A stretch of DNA of 64,000 nucleotides from contig OZ345379.1 in NCBI GenBank assembly GCA_977006965.1, positions 1,860,001 through 1,924,000 of the forward strand, written 5' to 3'. Positions 21,890 through 34,884 of the stretch are shown one piece after another. The notes under the pieces were generated by a model that did not search any database, had not been told where the DNA came from, and saw only the letters and a program-made list of their open reading frames with translations. Source of the stretch: Phymatolithon calcareum (lineage: Eukaryota; Rhodophyta; Florideophyceae; Hapalidiales). The position numbers and the translations under genes were made by a program. Each line of letters begins with the position of its first letter. Within the stretch, counting starts at the first letter, position 1.

Positions 21890-22930
21890 GCATGAACTAA
21901 TAATACGCCTGAAGTGCGACTCAATCCGTAAGGACACCGAGGGACACAATACGGGAGGTACGGCTAGAGTAGCGCAGTGCCCAATGGCGCCCACTGCCAG
22001 ATGCTTCCTTGTGCACTGTTTTCAGTGCAGTTTCGACTTTTTCGCAATGCTTATGTACTGGGACGGGCAACTCAGAGTCCATGATACTCGCTGCAGCGCC
22101 AAAATCAATCATCGGCGACGCACCAGGCATGGACATGCAAGCTGCATTCCATCTTGCTAGCGATAGAATCGAGTGGAAGAGACTGAGGCTCTGGAAACGC
22201 TGCTAGCCCCGTTAGGGGAGAAGGGAAAATTAGTGAAGCAAAATGATACTCGTTCGTTGGCGTAGCTCTACACTGCAGTACAGTACGATCCTATGTCCCA
22301 GAATCCCCAAGATTTCGATTGCGAGGGGGGCGCCGTGCGCGGGAGCGGGCTGATACAGACTTGTCCCTCTGTTTCGATCCGCGTGTGCACAACGCAGGAC
22401 AGTATTGAGCAAAATGATATAAGTCCCTGGGCGCGCTCCGTGTCGTAGTCCCATTGTTCGACAATCTTTGTCACGCGTCCCACTGGTGCGTCCTTTCAAA
22501 TATTTATCTGCAAAACTAGATCTCGCTGTCGTAAAAACAGCACGGCACACGTGTCACAGAATGATCTGTACGCTGCTCTACCTTCTTCTGTGGACGGATT
22601 TTCGAGCAAATTTATGATACTCTTGACATCCAGCCCATCGAATGAAGCTTCCCCTGTTCGGATGTCTTACAGCGCGACATACGCGTGTACGCGCAGCATC
22701 CACCAGCTCAATCACCAAATGATTGCTTCGAAAGATATTTGTTACGCTGATAATACGTGCCCCATCCACGAGTACTGTACGCGATCATGCGAGCCTGGCT
22801 ACCCATGCGCGGAGACCTAGGACGGACCGTACGGATGCGTGGCCCTTGGACCCTGGCAGAGGACTTTTCAAGAGTCGTAACTTCTGGGAGAGGTACTGCC
22901 AGCAGTCAACTCATTTTGAAGCAATTATAT
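21890..22930 (-). mobile_element. possible LTR-retrotransposon gag-protease relic
   Basis: The minus-strand frame 21921-22136 contains SPMIDFGAAASIMDSEL, which resembles the aspartic protease active-site block (DTGA). Upstream frames (22230-22769) are interleaved and contain gag-like helical pieces (EQWDYDTERAQGLI; ADKYLKG). The order gag then protease fits a minus-strand element. The active-site Thr is replaced by Phe and frames are broken, so it would be dead. The assignment is tentative. Confidence 0.3.
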
Positions 22931-23463
22931 GATACTCATGAGCTGCAGTACAGTCCGTCAAAACGAAACACTCTTGCAGGACTAATTACAAGAGAAAATA
23001 TTTCAGAAATTTGAAACTTTTGAAAATAAATTAAATATTTTTGAAGTGATCAATCTCCTAATGATGTATGATGACCGCCTGTCGAATATGTGTTTTCTGA
23101 CAGTACACGTGTCTCATGCCGTAGAATTTGTGGTCGAGGTGTTTTGATGCATGATGAGATCAGCACCTCCAGTTGCGATGCATCTTCTGCCCAGCGTCAG
23201 CACCACACACATACAGGTCGCATTGAATCCAGGCTGATTTTGAAAAGATTCTATCCTCAAGCACTACCATCCCACCACTCATAGCCCGAATCCCAGATCA
23301 AGCTCATTCCACCCGAAACGCAATCTCCTCCACGGAACACCGCCGACTGCGTTGCCCCTGGTGAGACTAAACCGGATTGAGCGCTAATCTCATTGCGCAG
23401 TAACACATTCATTCGCATCCGGTCGCCATCCGCATCCCATCGCCACCCGCACCCATCAGAGCC

Positions 23464-25623
23464 ATGGCGTTTGTTGGATCCACCTTCGTCCCCGCCGCGG
23501 GCACCGTCCTCGCCTCCAACTTTGTCGGTACCCGCCCATGCCACCGCTCCGTGCCCTTGCGCGCCCGCTCCACCTCAAATGTCCGCATGGTCGCTGCCGA
23601 GAGCACCGGCACGATCGAGCAAACGGGTAATAAATTTGCAGATGAATGCATCAACGCGATCCGTTTCCTCGCCATCGACGCCGTCGAGAAGGCGAAGAGT
23701 GGTCACCCAGGTATGCCCATGGGTATGGCCCCGTCGGCTTATGTCCTCTTCAACAAGTTCATGAACTTCAATCCGAAAAACCCGGACTTTATCAACCGTG
23801 ACCGGTTCGTCCTTTCCGCCGGTCATGGCTCCATGCTCATGTATGCACTGCTCTATCTCTTCGGTTATGACTCTGTGAGCATTGAAGATGTCAAGCAGTT
23901 CCGTCAGTTCCTCTCCTGCACACCGGGTCATCCGGAGAACTTTGAAACTAAGGGTATCGAAGTCACCACTGGTCCGCTAGGACAAGGTATATGCAACGCC
24001 GTCGGGCTTGCCATGGCAGAGGCTCATGTTGCCGCGGTGTACAACAAGCCAGATGTGAAACTCATTGACAATTACACCTACTGCATCATGGGTGATGGTT
24101 GCCACATGGAAGGTATTTCTGGTGAGGCATGCTCTCTAGCTGGTCATTTGGGTCTTGGCAAACTTATTGCGCTGTATGATGACAACCATATCTCCATTGA
24201 TGGACATACTGATATCTCCTTCACCGAGGATGTCGGCACTCGATTTGAGGCTTATGGATGGCAGGTGCTCAGCGTTCCGAACGGAAACACTGACCTCGCT
24301 GCGCTCGAAGATGCGATCGCGCAAGCCAAAGCGTGCACCGATAAACCCACTCTGATCCGTGTGTACACCATCATTGGGTTCGGTGCCCCGAACAAGGCTG
24401 ATTCGGGTGCCTGCCATGGTTCCGCCCTTGGAGCTGACGAGGTTGAGGCCAGTCGCGAATATTTAGGATGGGAGCATGAGCCATTTGATGTGCCGAAGGA
24501 CGTGCTGGACTATTACCGCCAGAAGATCCCCGACGGTGCCAAGGTCGAGGCGGACTGGAATGCTACGTTCCAGACTTACAAGTCCAAATATCCTGAAGAA
24601 GCTGCACAATTTGAAAAGTTTGTCCTCAACAAGGAAATCCCGGCTGATGCCGACGCAACATTGATTGCCGCCGCAAAGGCTGTCACCAAGCCGGTGGCCA
24701 CCCGTAAGCTCTCAGAAATTATGCTGAATGCGCTTGCTCCGGTGCTTCCAGGTTTCGTCGGGGGTTCGGCAGATCTTGCTGGTTCAAATTTGACGATCAT
24801 GAAGGGATACGGAAACTTCCAGAAAGCAACTCCGAATGGTCGAAACCTTCGCTTCGGTGTCCGTGAACACGGTATGGGGGCAATCGTGAACGGAATTCAC
24901 CTGGCAGGTTACGGTCTCATCCCGTACTGTGCAACGTTCTTTGTCTTCACGGACTATATGCGCGGTGCAATGCGACTTGCCTCCTTGTCGAAAATTGGTG
25001 TGATCAATGTCATGACTCATGATTCGGTCTTCCTTGGAGAAGACGGTCCGACGCATCAGCCTATTGAGCATCTTGCTTCATTCCGTGCTATGCCGAACCA
25101 CCATATGTTCCGTCCGTCAGACCCTATTGAAGTTGCTGCCGCGTACTCATCAGCCCTTGAGAACCGTTCCACGCCGACGACGATCGCACTCACCAGACAG
25201 ACGACAACTATCCTCGAAGGCGGGTCATTCGAAGGCGCCAAGCAGGGTATGTATGTGCTTAGCGACAACTCAGCTGGATATCCGGATATCATCCTCATCG
25301 GAACTGGATCGGAGACCCAACTTGTCGTCGAGGCGGCGGAGAAGTTGCGGGCATCGGGTAAAGGTGTTCGAGTGGTGTCGGCACCGTGTGTTGATATCTT
25401 TGAAAAACAGGATGCGTTCTACAAGGAGAGCGTTCTGCCAGCGGCCGTGCCGAGGAACAATGTGCTCGTTTGCGAGGCTGGTGCAAGCTTTGGATGGCAT
25501 AAGTATGCGGATGTATTTGTTTGTATCGACCAATTTGGAATTTCTGCACCGGGCGGCGATGACATGAAGAAGTACTTCGGGATGACTGTTGACAATATCG
25601 TAGCTAAGGCAAATGCGATTTAA
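23464..25623 (+). CDS. TKL: transketolase, plastid-targeted (Calvin cycle / pentose phosphate)
   Basis: 719 residues. Transfers two-carbon ketol units between sugar phosphates using thiamine diphosphate and Mg2+. The leader of about 50 residues ([20 protein letters not shown]...[13 protein letters not shown]) is Ser/Arg/Ala-rich without acidic residues, like a chloroplast transit peptide. The mature part starts near [33 protein letters not shown], the thiamine-diphosphate motif [13 protein letters not shown] (from about residue 209) with DDNHISIDG, and later [14 protein letters not shown] and RQTTTIL are all present. Length and order are complete, with no frameshift and no intron. A C/T-rich leader precedes the ATG. 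Antisense frames are shadows. Confidence 0.97.
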   Translation: MAFVGSTFVPAAGTVLASNFVGTRPCHRSVPLRARSTSNVRMVAAESTGTIEQTGNKFADECINAIRFLAIDAVEKAKSGHPGMPMGMAPSAYVLFNKFMNFNPKNPDFINRDRFVLSAGHGSMLMYALLYLFGYDSVSIEDVKQFRQFLSCTPGHPENFETKGIEVTTGPLGQGICNAVGLAMAEAHVAAVYNKPDVKLIDNYTYCIMGDGCHMEGISGEACSLAGHLGLGKLIALYDDNHISIDGHTDISFTEDVGTRFEAYGWQVLSVPNGNTDLAALEDAIAQAKACTDKPTLIRVYTIIGFGAPNKADSGACHGSALGADEVEASREYLGWEHEPFDVPKDVLDYYRQKIPDGAKVEADWNATFQTYKSKYPEEAAQFEKFVLNKEIPADADATLIAAAKAVTKPVATRKLSEIMLNALAPVLPGFVGGSADLAGSNLTIMKGYGNFQKATPNGRNLRFGVREHGMGAIVNGIHLAGYGLIPYCATFFVFTDYMRGAMRLASLSKIGVINVMTHDSVFLGEDGPTHQPIEHLASFRAMPNHHMFRPSDPIEVAAAYSSALENRSTPTTIALTRQTTTILEGGSFEGAKQGMYVLSDNSAGYPDIILIGTGSETQLVVEAAEKLRASGKGVRVVSAPCVDIFEKQDAFYKESVLPAAVPRNNVLVCEAGASFGWHKYADVFVCIDQFGISAPGGDDMKKYFGMTVDNIVAKANAI

Positions 25624-26116
25624 GAGTTTTCTTTTCTAATGAGATATTGCGATTGCGTATTTAGACCATCTGATCGATGTAGCACTTTTGAGGCCGCTAA
25701 TAGTCAGTTGAACAAAATTTGAATATGCTTTGTTCGTCCATCCCATGGTATTTGCACAAGAGAAATAGAGTGCAAAAGCTCTCACAGGACGCTCTGCGAC
25801 GTGCTTTTGATACGCAAAGAGTCAGTGCTCTGGAAGACTGCTTGATGGATTGGGTGACCAACGTAATAATACGAATTTGGGAATTGAACGGCGCCCGCTG
25901 TCCATGAGAGACTTTCCAAAAGAGCTAATAGTAAGTCGAAATGAATCTCGCTAACCTTGCGCGATACTATGTCTATAACTATCCAATGCTTGCAAGCAGA
26001 TAGCTCCCGCACTTTCATTGAGTCTCTCAAAGCAATTCCAACGTTTGCGAGAGATGGGCAGAAGTGCATTCGGGTTAATTCTCTGTTCTGAGGACCTCGT
26101 GTCTTCAATTTCCCTT

Positions 26117-26159
26117 GCGCTTCCGCGCAACTCCAATAATTGGAGTTGTGCGGAAGTGC
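26117..26159. repeat. palindrome with 21-bp arms
   Basis: Centre CCAATAATTGG; the arms CGCTTCCGCGCAACTCCAAT and ATTGGAGTTGTGCGGAAG pair with about two mismatches and a one-base centre. Confidence 0.75.
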
Positions 26160-26235
26160 GACATCTTTTGACGAGAACACCTTGACTCTTTAATAATTAA
26201 AGAGTCTAGTCAAGGGGTTCCCGTCAAAAGATGTC
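26160..26235. repeat. palindrome with about 34-bp arms
   Basis: The outer 14 bases GACATCTTTTGACG pair perfectly with CGTCAAAAGATGTC, the inner ACTCTTTAAT pairs with ATTAAAGAGT, and a 4-base bulge lies between. It begins at the base where the previous palindrome ends, and both share the centre AATAATT. Confidence 0.8.
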
Positions 26236-28431
26236 CCTACTCGTCGTTCGTCGATATTTTCACCTCCTCCGATGTGCTCGTCCTCGTACTGCGATTCACT
26301 TTGAGAAGATAAAGTTCCTCTGAGAGACGGTACGGTGTGCAAGGGTGGTGGATTATGTCATTCTATCGGGCCGTGCAGGGCCTCTATATGCACAAGTTTC
26401 CTTCACGGCAGGAGCGAGTGGATAATTGAATGGTTTTTTAAGCTCGTTTCAAGCACGTCAGAAACGTACGACTTAAAGATACCCGTTCACGTTGTCCGAT
26501 GCCTGTTCCCTCGTTTTTTTCATGACAACGCATGGAGAGAGAATCAGGGACCAGGCTCCGTCGCTAATCATCCAGAAGACAGCTGCAACGTTTGGATAGT
26601 TTGATGGAACGATTAAGGTCATCTTGTCGTAGTCTTTAGCACTGCTGAAGGAATATGGAAAACAGAGAAGTGTTTTAGGATCAGTTGACGGGAATAGCTG
26701 AATGGGTCCAAATAGGGATCACATTTCCGGATAACGGCTATAGCTGTAGATATGGTAATAGATAATACCGTGCTAGATACCTACTCATGAAGCAAAGATA
26801 GATTCTCATCAGCTCCCGCGATCAACCGTGAACGATTCCGTGCTAGAACCATTTTGTGTGTCAACAAAGGTGCCATTTAGGAGGAAACTCAATGTTGGGT
26901 CATAGCAAAATTTTGCTGTGTTGCAAAGTGAATCTATACAGTTTGTGTCCCGTTTCGCGATTGGTGCCTGGAGCACATCTCCGTTCAGGCGTATATACGT
27001 GGACGGCATAGTTGAGTCCTACACGAATAGGTTTTGTCCTGAGGGCGCCCCACAGCTGCTACTGATATGTACTATTCCCACCAAGACATCGACCCAAGGC
27101 CATCATGTTTCAAGTATTCACTGACATTACTGAGTTTAACTTTCACTTTAGCATTAAGATCTGCAAGTCCTGTGAAAATCTGAACGCGTAATGCGATTTG
27201 ATGACTTGGAAGAGAGCGAAGATGCACGAAGGAGAAAGGCATCCTTAAGTTATGAATCGATGCACCATGGCGAGGCGTAGAAGGAAACCATAACGTGCTC
27301 ACTAAAGTACAGTCCCCCTTTACAAGTGGAGGTACGATCAAAAAAGTAGGCCGCGAGCAACCGGCCCGCAGTGGAATCATTGGGCTTGAAAAACATTGCA
27401 CTGGCGAGCACACCTCGGCGATAGGAATGAGCATCATGATGATCATCCTAATGCTGAAACTTGATACCACTTTTGATATTTTGCCTCCAACCTTCATGTA
27501 ATACTGTATCAACTACTGTAATCCACGTGCCAGTAAAGCAGATTTTAGATTTTCATATTCTGATACGTGTGAACGGAACAGAACAGTTTTCTGAATGATC
27601 TTACCAAATATCATACAGCTGTATTACGTCGGAGACTGGTGCGCAAAACAATGTATCTCACGATATTACAGTAGCTGATACAGCAGCAGAAATCTTGATA
27701 TTTTGTCATATATCGCCAAAATCTAGTTGATAATCAGATATTAGTTGATATCGAAAATATCGATGCTCATTCCTAGTAGGGCAAGGAGATTGAATGCTGT
27801 CTCAAAGTAAATCATTGTTTTCCGAAATATTTTAGAAAAAGACAAGACGTGCTGGCACCTCCTGCACCATAAATTATCCTGATTTATATTCTCGATGTCA
27901 AAGTTTTCAAAATTCAGAAATACTTTGGTATTTTCCTTGCATATCAAATATGCGGCCAAAATCAGCAGTACCTGCTTATGGTGATTTTTGCTGTAGTCTC
28001 CCCCTTTCTGGTCAAGGCACCGCCACCCTTTGAAGCAATCGTGCATCGCCGCGCTCCTGTGAAAACGACCACTCGATCGACCGCTGCAAACCGCCTAAGT
28101 GAGACTTGTTCTTGCTTGCCTATCGAACGAATTACTGCTACTTTTCCTACGCTGCCAAAGCTTCGGTACAAGTAGGGCTGTCGTCAGACATACCTCTCAC
28201 CTTCAAATTGGCTCATTCGTCCGTCCAAGGACCTGACGCTCGGAAACATCTTTCTGTTTATTGAACGAGGCCGATTTTCCCCTTCATTTGGGGTACACTG
28301 TCCGATCGTTGCAGTTCCGGCAATTACCGACGAAAGTACCCTGCTTTTCGTCTCGCCGAAGTACCAAGCCGACCCGTAATCCTCAAGAAACTCAAGGTGT
28401 CCACTAATCCAGTCCGGATCTGCACCACACT

Positions 28432-29688
28432 ATGAACGGAAGTGCAGCAAACGGCAGCGGCGCCGCCGCACCACCGGCAGACTGGCGAACACTTGTAAAA
28501 GCGCCCCCCAAGGACACAAGAATCAAAACTGAGGATGTGACAGCAACGAAAGGCAACGACTTTGAAGACTACTATCTCAAGCGAGAGCTGCTAATGGGAA
28601 TTTTCGAAATGGGTTTCGAGAAACCTTCACCAATTCAAGAGGCTGCCATCCCTGTCGCTCTCGCCGGTCGTGATGTTCTTGCCCGTGCGAAAAACGGGAC
28701 CGGTAAAACAGGTGCCTTTCTTATTCCACTACTCGAACGTATTGACCTCAGTCAAAACATTGCCTCTGCACTCGTACTCGTTCCCACCCGTGAACTCGCC
28801 TTGCAGACGGCGCAGGTGTGTAAGAAGCTTGGACGTCATATCAAGGGTCTTGAAGTTATGGTTTCTACTGGAGGTACCTCGTTGAAAGATGATATTATGC
28901 GACTTTATCAACCCGTTCATGTACTTGTCGCCACTCCTGGTCGTGTGTTGGATCTTGCGGATAAGGGGGTGTGCAAATTGGGGTCGTGTCGTATGCTGGT
29001 TATGGATGAAGCTGACAAACTTCTTTCTCCGGAATTTACCGTTGTTGTGGAACGTCTTATTAGTCGTCATTTGCCGAAAGAGCGACAGATTTCCCTGTTT
29101 TCGGCCACATTTCCTGTGGCTGTTCGAGGGTTTCGTGACAAGTGGCTTAAGAAACCGTATGAGATTAACCTGATGGATGAGCTTACTCTTCGTGGTATTA
29201 CCCAGTTTTATGCTTTTGTGGAGGAATCGAAGAAGGTGCATTGTTTGAACACGTTATTCTCCAAGTTGCAAATCAATCAAAGTATTATCTTTTGCAATTC
29301 AGTTAATCGAGTTGAGCTTCTCGCGCAAAAGATTACACAACTTGGATATTCGTGCTTCTATATTCACGCCAAGATGCCGCAGACACAGCGCAATCGAGTT
29401 TTCCATGATTTCCGATCTGGGGCGTGCCGCAATCTCGTGTCATCGGACCTGTTTACAAGGGGTATTGACATTCAGGCGGTTAATGTGGTGATCAACTTTG
29501 ATTTCCCGAAGAGTTCGGAAACTTATCTTCATCGTGTCGGGCGGTCTGGTCGGTTTGGACATCGCGGACTTGCGGTGAGTCTCATTACATACGAAGATCG
29601 GTTTAATCTTTACCGAATTGAGCAGGAATTGGGGACGGAAATTGCACCGATTCCTCCCAACGTTGACAAGGGGTTGTATTGCGAATAA
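28432..29688 (+). CDS. DHH1: DEAD-box RNA helicase DDX6/Dhh1
   Basis: 418 residues, single exon. All helicase motifs are visible: Q (EKPSPIQ, about 63-69), I (AKNGTGKT, 86-93), Ia (PTRELALQ), Ib (TPGR), II (DEAD, about 192), III (SAT), IV (IIFCNS), V (RGIDIQ) and VI ([11 protein letters not shown]). [53 protein letters not shown] and [17 protein letters not shown] are specific to the DDX6/Dhh1/Me31B subfamily rather than eIF4A. Members repress translation and promote decapping in P-bodies. The short Ala/Gly N-terminal tail and lack of a Q-rich C-terminal tail fit plant/algal forms. Confidence 0.95.
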   Translation: MNGSAANGSGAAAPPADWRTLVKAPPKDTRIKTEDVTATKGNDFEDYYLKRELLMGIFEMGFEKPSPIQEAAIPVALAGRDVLARAKNGTGKTGAFLIPLLERIDLSQNIASALVLVPTRELALQTAQVCKKLGRHIKGLEVMVSTGGTSLKDDIMRLYQPVHVLVATPGRVLDLADKGVCKLGSCRMLVMDEADKLLSPEFTVVVERLISRHLPKERQISLFSATFPVAVRGFRDKWLKKPYEINLMDELTLRGITQFYAFVEESKKVHCLNTLFSKLQINQSIIFCNSVNRVELLAQKITQLGYSCFYIHAKMPQTQRNRVFHDFRSGACRNLVSSDLFTRGIDIQAVNVVINFDFPKSSETYLHRVGRSGRFGHRGLAVSLITYEDRFNLYRIEQELGTEIAPIPPNVDKGLYCE

Positions 29689-30740
29689 GATTTCGATTCG
29701 GGACATGTTGCAGTCATGATTGCGACTGCTCATCTGCTTCGATTCCCTTTTCTGCCCGCTCGCAGGGGTTAAAATGCCGGCTGTCGAAAAATGGGTCTGT
29801 TTTGCATATTGCATTTTGGATGCAGCTGTCAGATATTTGCAAGTTTTGCATCAAGAATAGGGAAAGAAGCAGATGGGTAATTGTTTCCAGGTTGCAATTG
29901 ATGTCCTTTCCAACGCTTTCTTGTTAACGATGTTATTTCAAGAAGGCGATCATTGCTTATCGGAGTCTTGTACATACGCACATCAAGTGGAACTAACGCG
30001 GTCTCGTATTGAGCATCGGGAAGGTTGCACAGTACTAACTTACTAACTGACGGACGCTTGTGGGTTGAGGCATTGCTTTTATCCCGACTAGAATGTTTCG
30101 GAACGGGATAGAAGGGAATGTCTCTTTATTTATTTATTCAAACTTTGCTCTTGCAAAGGGTTGGATGGACGGACGGAAGCATGGAATGCAAAGAAAAAAC
30201 AAAAAATGAGCGTGGGCAATTCGGCGAATCTGAACAATGGCGGCGTCACGATTCAGAGGGCAACTGATGATGAAAGTGAACACACGCCGCAACAGCCGAG
30301 GCCTAACTGCTCCCAAAAAAATCAAAAAAGGTAGCGATAAAAAAGACCAAAAAAGTGGAATAAAGCTCGTTTGAGCGGCGTTTGGTGAATGCCTCTCCAC
30401 CAGGAGAGTCCATTTGCCAGGCGTTTTTAACAATCTTTTGTCCCTTGCCAGTTCACATCTCATCACATGGTCGGAAGAAACTCTCCTCCGGTCGCCCAAA
30501 TACAAAAGCAACCGGCAAGAGGTATCTATTTCAAGCATCTTCACAAAGCTTGCTTAAGCTCTGTCAGATTACGTTACATCTGTACATAGTGTCAGTCGTT
30601 GTGTACCTTGACGGGCGAATATACAGAGCGTTCGATCGGAGGCGCACTGACGACACAACGTAGATAATATTACAAGACGTACTATACTCTATGTACAGCA
30701 AAGGTTACAAAAAACAGCCAAACCAAACCACTAACTCATC
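29689..30740. other. intergenic between convergent DEAD-box and SIL1-like genes
   Basis: Holds both 3' flanks; no ORF supported. Frames at 30134-30663 overlap on both strands and look random. Confidence 0.45.
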
Positions 30741-31871
30741 TCAGCTCAACACGCGGCCATCCAGCGCGGCAATGACTCTCGCAGCCGACTCGCGCACATC
30801 AATATCGCGATGCTCGCGCATGAGTCGCTCAATAAGCTGCGGAATATCCCACGCCTCCAATTCCGTCTTCCAAACATCGAGGTTCTTCCCGACAAGCAGT
30901 TCGGCAAGATTGAGCGCTCTGCGCACGGCGCGTCGGTCACTACGATCGAGCAACGCGCGCCGCACGGCGGGCACGGCGTCCGCACCGCCCTCAAAGGCCG
31001 CGCGCGCGGCCGGCAATTCCAGCACGGCGTTGAGCGCGAAGAGGGCGCGAGACCGCACGAGGGCGACCGCGTCGTGCGCGGCGAGATAGGCGAGCGTGGG
31101 AACGGCGCCGGAGGTTACCGACGCGTTCTGCACTACGGGGTTGTTCTGCGCACAGGTGGCTAGCGCCCAGGCGGCTGAGGCGCGCACGCGGGATACGGGG
31201 TCGCGGAGCGCGTGCGCGATCAGAACGACGCCGCCGCTGGATTGCAGGTCGCGACCGTTGTCCACGGAGTGACAGAGCTCTTCCACGGTTAGAAGGGCGG
31301 CGGCGCGCGTGGAGGGTTGGCCGCGGAGGAGGAGGCGGACGCTGCGGTGGAGCGTTTCGGACTCGGACTCCGAGGGGGAGAGGGGGATGGAAACTGGTGT
31401 GGTGGGGGAGCGGAGGGTTTGAGGGATGGCACGGGTTTCAGAGGTGGGGGTGTCCGACGGGGGGATGGCCGGTCTTGTGGTGTTGAGGGAACGGGCTGTG
31501 ACGCTTATGGCCCAGGCGAAGAGCTCGGATAGGGTGCGCGGACGTGTTGGGGCGGTTTGAGTTCTTGTTTGATGTGGCATATCTGTTGTGTGGAAGTTAG
31601 TTTGCACATGTTGTGCAGGGAATCTTGACGATTGCGCGGATGTTGCTTCGTCGCGCCGATGGACATTGTGAGAGTTGCGGGAAGGTGGAGGTGCTGTGAA
31701 ATCGCGGTCATGTTCGGATAGGACGTCGCGAAGGGAGCGCTCCTTGTGACTGTCCGCGCGACGGATGAGAGAGCTTGCAAGCGCTCGCTTGGCGTCGAGA
31801 CGGGCCTGGACGGAAGACGTGACAGAAAGGAGGAGGAAGAAGAGGACGGGGAGGAGTTGAGGGGGGCGCAT
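30741..31871 (-). CDS. SIL1: SIL1-like nucleotide exchange factor for ER Hsp70 (armadillo-type)
   Basis: 376 residues. The N-terminal hydrophobic segment LLPVLFFLLLSVTSSVQA is a signal peptide cleaved after VQA. Residues about 45-165 are low-complexity (Ser/Thr/Arg/Pro). The C-terminal about 200 residues form helical armadillo repeats: SVRLLLRGQPSTRAAALLTVEELCHSVDNGRDLQSSGGVVLIAHAL, VRASAAWALATCAQNNPVVQ, VRSRALFALNAVLE, then RRALNLAELLV. NGRDLQSSGGV...VRASAAWALATCAQNNP is the Fes1/HspBP1/SIL1 signature, and with a signal peptide it points to SIL1, which releases ADP from BiP. No KDEL-type tail is seen (ends DGRVLS). Very GC-rich, so long antisense frames exist (shadows). Confidence 0.82.
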   Translation of the reverse strand: MRPPQLLPVLFFLLLSVTSSVQARLDAKRALASSLIRRADSHKERSLRDVLSEHDRDFTAPPPSRNSHNVHRRDEATSAQSSRFPAQHVQTNFHTTDMPHQTRTQTAPTRPRTLSELFAWAISVTARSLNTTRPAIPPSDTPTSETRAIPQTLRSPTTPVSIPLSPSESESETLHRSVRLLLRGQPSTRAAALLTVEELCHSVDNGRDLQSSGGVVLIAHALRDPVSRVRASAAWALATCAQNNPVVQNASVTSGAVPTLAYLAAHDAVALVRSRALFALNAVLELPAARAAFEGGADAVPAVRRALLDRSDRRAVRRALNLAELLVGKNLDVWKTELEAWDIPQLIERLMREHRDIDVRESAARVIAALDGRVLS

Positions 31872-33090
31872 GGTGCGCTGGTTGTGTGTGCTGTGGACAC
31901 ACTGCAGACGAGAGGTTCATTTTGGAGAATGTGCGGAGTGGGATGTTGTACGCGTTGTTGCGTGGGCTGTTTTGGAGGGTTGATGTGCCACGAATTGGAA
32001 GATGACACGCGTCCTTGAGTGCATCCTGTTTGTTGAAGTGGCCAATGGAAGGCAGACATCATTAAGAGTTATCACGTACAATCTCCCAGCCAGAGACTGT
32101 ACAGTACAGCAGTGGTGACGATGGGATGCTGTCCCGGCGCTCGGCAGTTTTCCTGTGCCGGTTGGAGATGATGGAGATTTTTTCTGTGGCCGCGGCGGAG
32201 AGTGTGACATCGGGCCGAGGCGTACAATTCAGGTGGGCGCTTGTTTGTGAAGCTAAACTTGATTCTGTACTGTAGCACAGGAGAGTGCTGGACAACCATG
32301 TGGGAAAAATCGAGATGGTGAAAAAATGAATGAATGAATGAATGATGAATGTCAGTCATCCATGTAATGCATATCTGATACTTCACAACGCGTTGCATCA
32401 TGCACAGGAACCGATTACATGCATCATCCGCACGAACGGAACTTCATGACTTCGTACACAATGCTCGCCACTCGGAATAACGCTGTGCTTGCAGTGCGGC
32501 GCTTCCACAACGTACTCTAGCCGGAGGATAACACCAGGGGTCTAAATCCCCTTCGTCCCGCGCCCGCCCTTTTCTCATGAATCCTCAACCGCTTCCGCAC
32601 TCTGCTCATCCCCAGGCACGAACGACAAGTTCATCTTGTGGAAAGTCAAGGCTAACGCACTGTAGCGGGTTGGGGATTTGAGCGAGATTAACTCTTGGAT
32701 ACGAAGACGCATGATTAAATGAATACGTGCGAGGAATGATCTATGTGACAAAGTGAAAGGGAAGAAATCAGTTGAGAAGCAGAGATAGGCGTGTAATGGA
32801 AGATATCGGCTGCAAAGCAGCGATGGACGATTGACTGCTCATCCATGACGCTGCGCGCGAGTCCTTACCAAGTGCGATGAAGACGAGAGAAAAAGAAAAT
32901 GAAGGCAGAAGAAGAAAGGGGAACAAAGAGAGAGTGTGGCAATGCCGCCGAAGCAGGGAGAGGCGAGAGGCGAAGCACAGACGCCCCGACGCGCAGGCGC
33001 TCGCAGTGGGGTAGTATGAGAGAAAATCAGGCAGCGAATGTGGAGCAAATCGCTTATTCCCGTTCTCGATTTCGGCTTCCGCTTTAAGGA
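31872..33090. other. intergenic, includes a short microsatellite
   Basis: No gene supported. A (ATGA)n tract lies at about 32327-32352. Minus-strand frames at 32768-33130 are compositionally poor. Confidence 0.45.
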
Positions 33091-33347
33091 TTCTTTTCTT
33101 TCTTTGAGTGAATGACATATGGAACGTCATTCTTAACGGCTCTCGACCAAATTTTCATTGATCGAAAATTATCGTCTCTATGCCTACTCTTCCATTGCAT
33201 TACCAGCGAGAGGCAATCTCGAACAGAACAGTGTATTGTCAAATGTTGCATCATTTCCTGAAAACAACGCGAGCAAATTTTGAACGTTGGATCGTAGCGT
33301 AGTGATTCATTCTCTTTATGTCCCAGGTGAAAGGAAGCAAGACTCAT
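33091..33347 (-). mobile_element. LINE 3' end with zinc-knuckle region and (AAAG)n tail
   Basis: The minus-strand frame reads RYDPTFKICSRCFQEMMQHLTIHC, matching YDPVCKACNSGSKETTEHLILRC of the 58-kb LINE (C-x2-C...H...C). Downstream in the same orientation is CAAAGAAAGAAAAGAA (33091-33107), the tail type of the other LINE copies. Confidence 0.6.
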
Positions 33348-33639
33348 GCAACATTTCCCAAAGGGCTGATGGAAAATTACCTCACCTCATTTCTAACCTG
33401 TGCGCATCGACCGGTACTACCCGAATGGCCCCTGCTTTGCTACTATCCAGCAGTTTCGTGATGTATCGTATCACTTGCAGTGTGAGCGGAATCGATTATT
33501 TCAAAGCAACATCGATTCGAAGATTGCCCGTCGTGCAACCTCATCAGCGTCCTCCTTTTAAGGAACGGCGCAGTGACAAGGTATTCATCCGCCTTCTATG
33601 TGAACGTCGAGTGAAACGATTTACTCATTTCAAGCTAAC

Positions 33640-34620
33640 GACTTCACCTTGACTGGATCTCAGATAAATTCTTGTCAGTCTTCTCTGTCTGTCCCATCCG
33701 TTCATTTGTCGATTTGCCATGCAACAATCGCGATTGTTACATTGCTTTGCATTGCGTACAACCATGAGAGTTTTGATTGCAGTGCGCTTCTCCTCCGGCT
33801 CAACATTCGCAGAGATAATAGTTGTGAACGTTAAAGACCGTTCGTTTGAGCGGTCCTTCAGGATCGGCGATATCGTGAGGATCACAGGCGGAGACTGAAT
33901 TTTGGAGACCTTCCTCGCTCTAAGGCAATAGCTGACCGCTCTCCTCACAGTGTTCCATTCGGCTTCGATGTGCTCGATGAGTGAAGCGAAGACATAGCCG
34001 CAATAAGGTTGTAGCAAACCATGCAGCCCGCCCACAGCAGCTCTTGGGAAACGACTCTATCATCGATGATTCCACTACCACAGATGATCCGCTCAGCGCT
34101 CGGATTAATCCAATGTTCCACCAAACTATACAACTTACTTCTTGCCGATGCCTTTTAATGCTCAGTCGTTGATCGAAATGAACGCCGAGGAAGTTGTATT
34201 TCCAACTTCTTCGATTCTTTCTTTGACATTTCCGCTACTGTTTTTCCAGACTTGATTTTGCGCCTTCCGCAAATGTTAGCACCTTGCATTTCCGAGCAGT
34301 GACGTACAATTGCAAACGACCTAATAGAAGAGAGGACTTGAGTGGCGTTAATAAGCTTTGAAATGAAAAATTCCCAGGTATCACCAGTGGCGTGGCAGCT
34401 GGCGTCGTCCGCAAACTTGAATTGATCCAGGACAATGATACGTTCATCGAAATCCAAGAAGCACATATTTCGGAGATTTGGTGGTAACGAGCTCCCATCG
34501 GGTAGCCCGTAGTCCAGCACGCGTGACCGATCTCTTCTTTTAGTTACATACTTGTTATTGCTTCCACTCGTCAATATGTCCATTGCGGCATCCCACAAAT
34601 ATCACTTCCCCTTCACATGG
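33640..34620 (-). mobile_element. LINE reverse transcriptase relic
   Basis: Minus-strand frames show GLPDGSSLPPNLRNM (RT block with GLPQGS), QFKFADDASCHATGD (the catalytic F/YADD block), ARKCKVLTFAEG (the thumb-side block), then KKLEIQLPRR and LRLCLRFTHRAHRSRMEHC in other frames. This is the RT core of a non-LTR retrotransposon, with frameshifts. RNase H is missing between it and the tail at 33091-33347, so the two may be one internally deleted element. Confidence 0.7.
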
Positions 34621-34884
34621 CCAGCTCTACTTCCTCCAGCTCATAGGCTGTCATACTGTTCTTTGGGTGGACGCTACAGCGATCCTACCTCCTCATTAGA
34701 ATTTGAAAAGAACAAACAAGCTAATAACGCTTGCAAGGGGCCAGTGGTACATTCTGGTAAATTTATTAGTGAGGGGCCAAGGTTACTGGGCAACAAAAAG
34801 TAAGAATTGCGATGTTAGCACGAGCGATGAAGTGGAATAAAGTACAGGTTGTATATGTACAACGCGCAAGTTGAGGACTCCATA

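Larger units (their letters stand above)
25624..28431. other. intergenic between transketolase and the DEAD-box gene
   Basis: No gene recognised. The only clear structures are the two adjoining palindromes at 26117-26235. Confidence 0.5.

Noticed and set aside
30691-31532. Plus frames of 71-132 codons
   Set aside because: Antisense shadows of the GC-rich SIL1-like gene.
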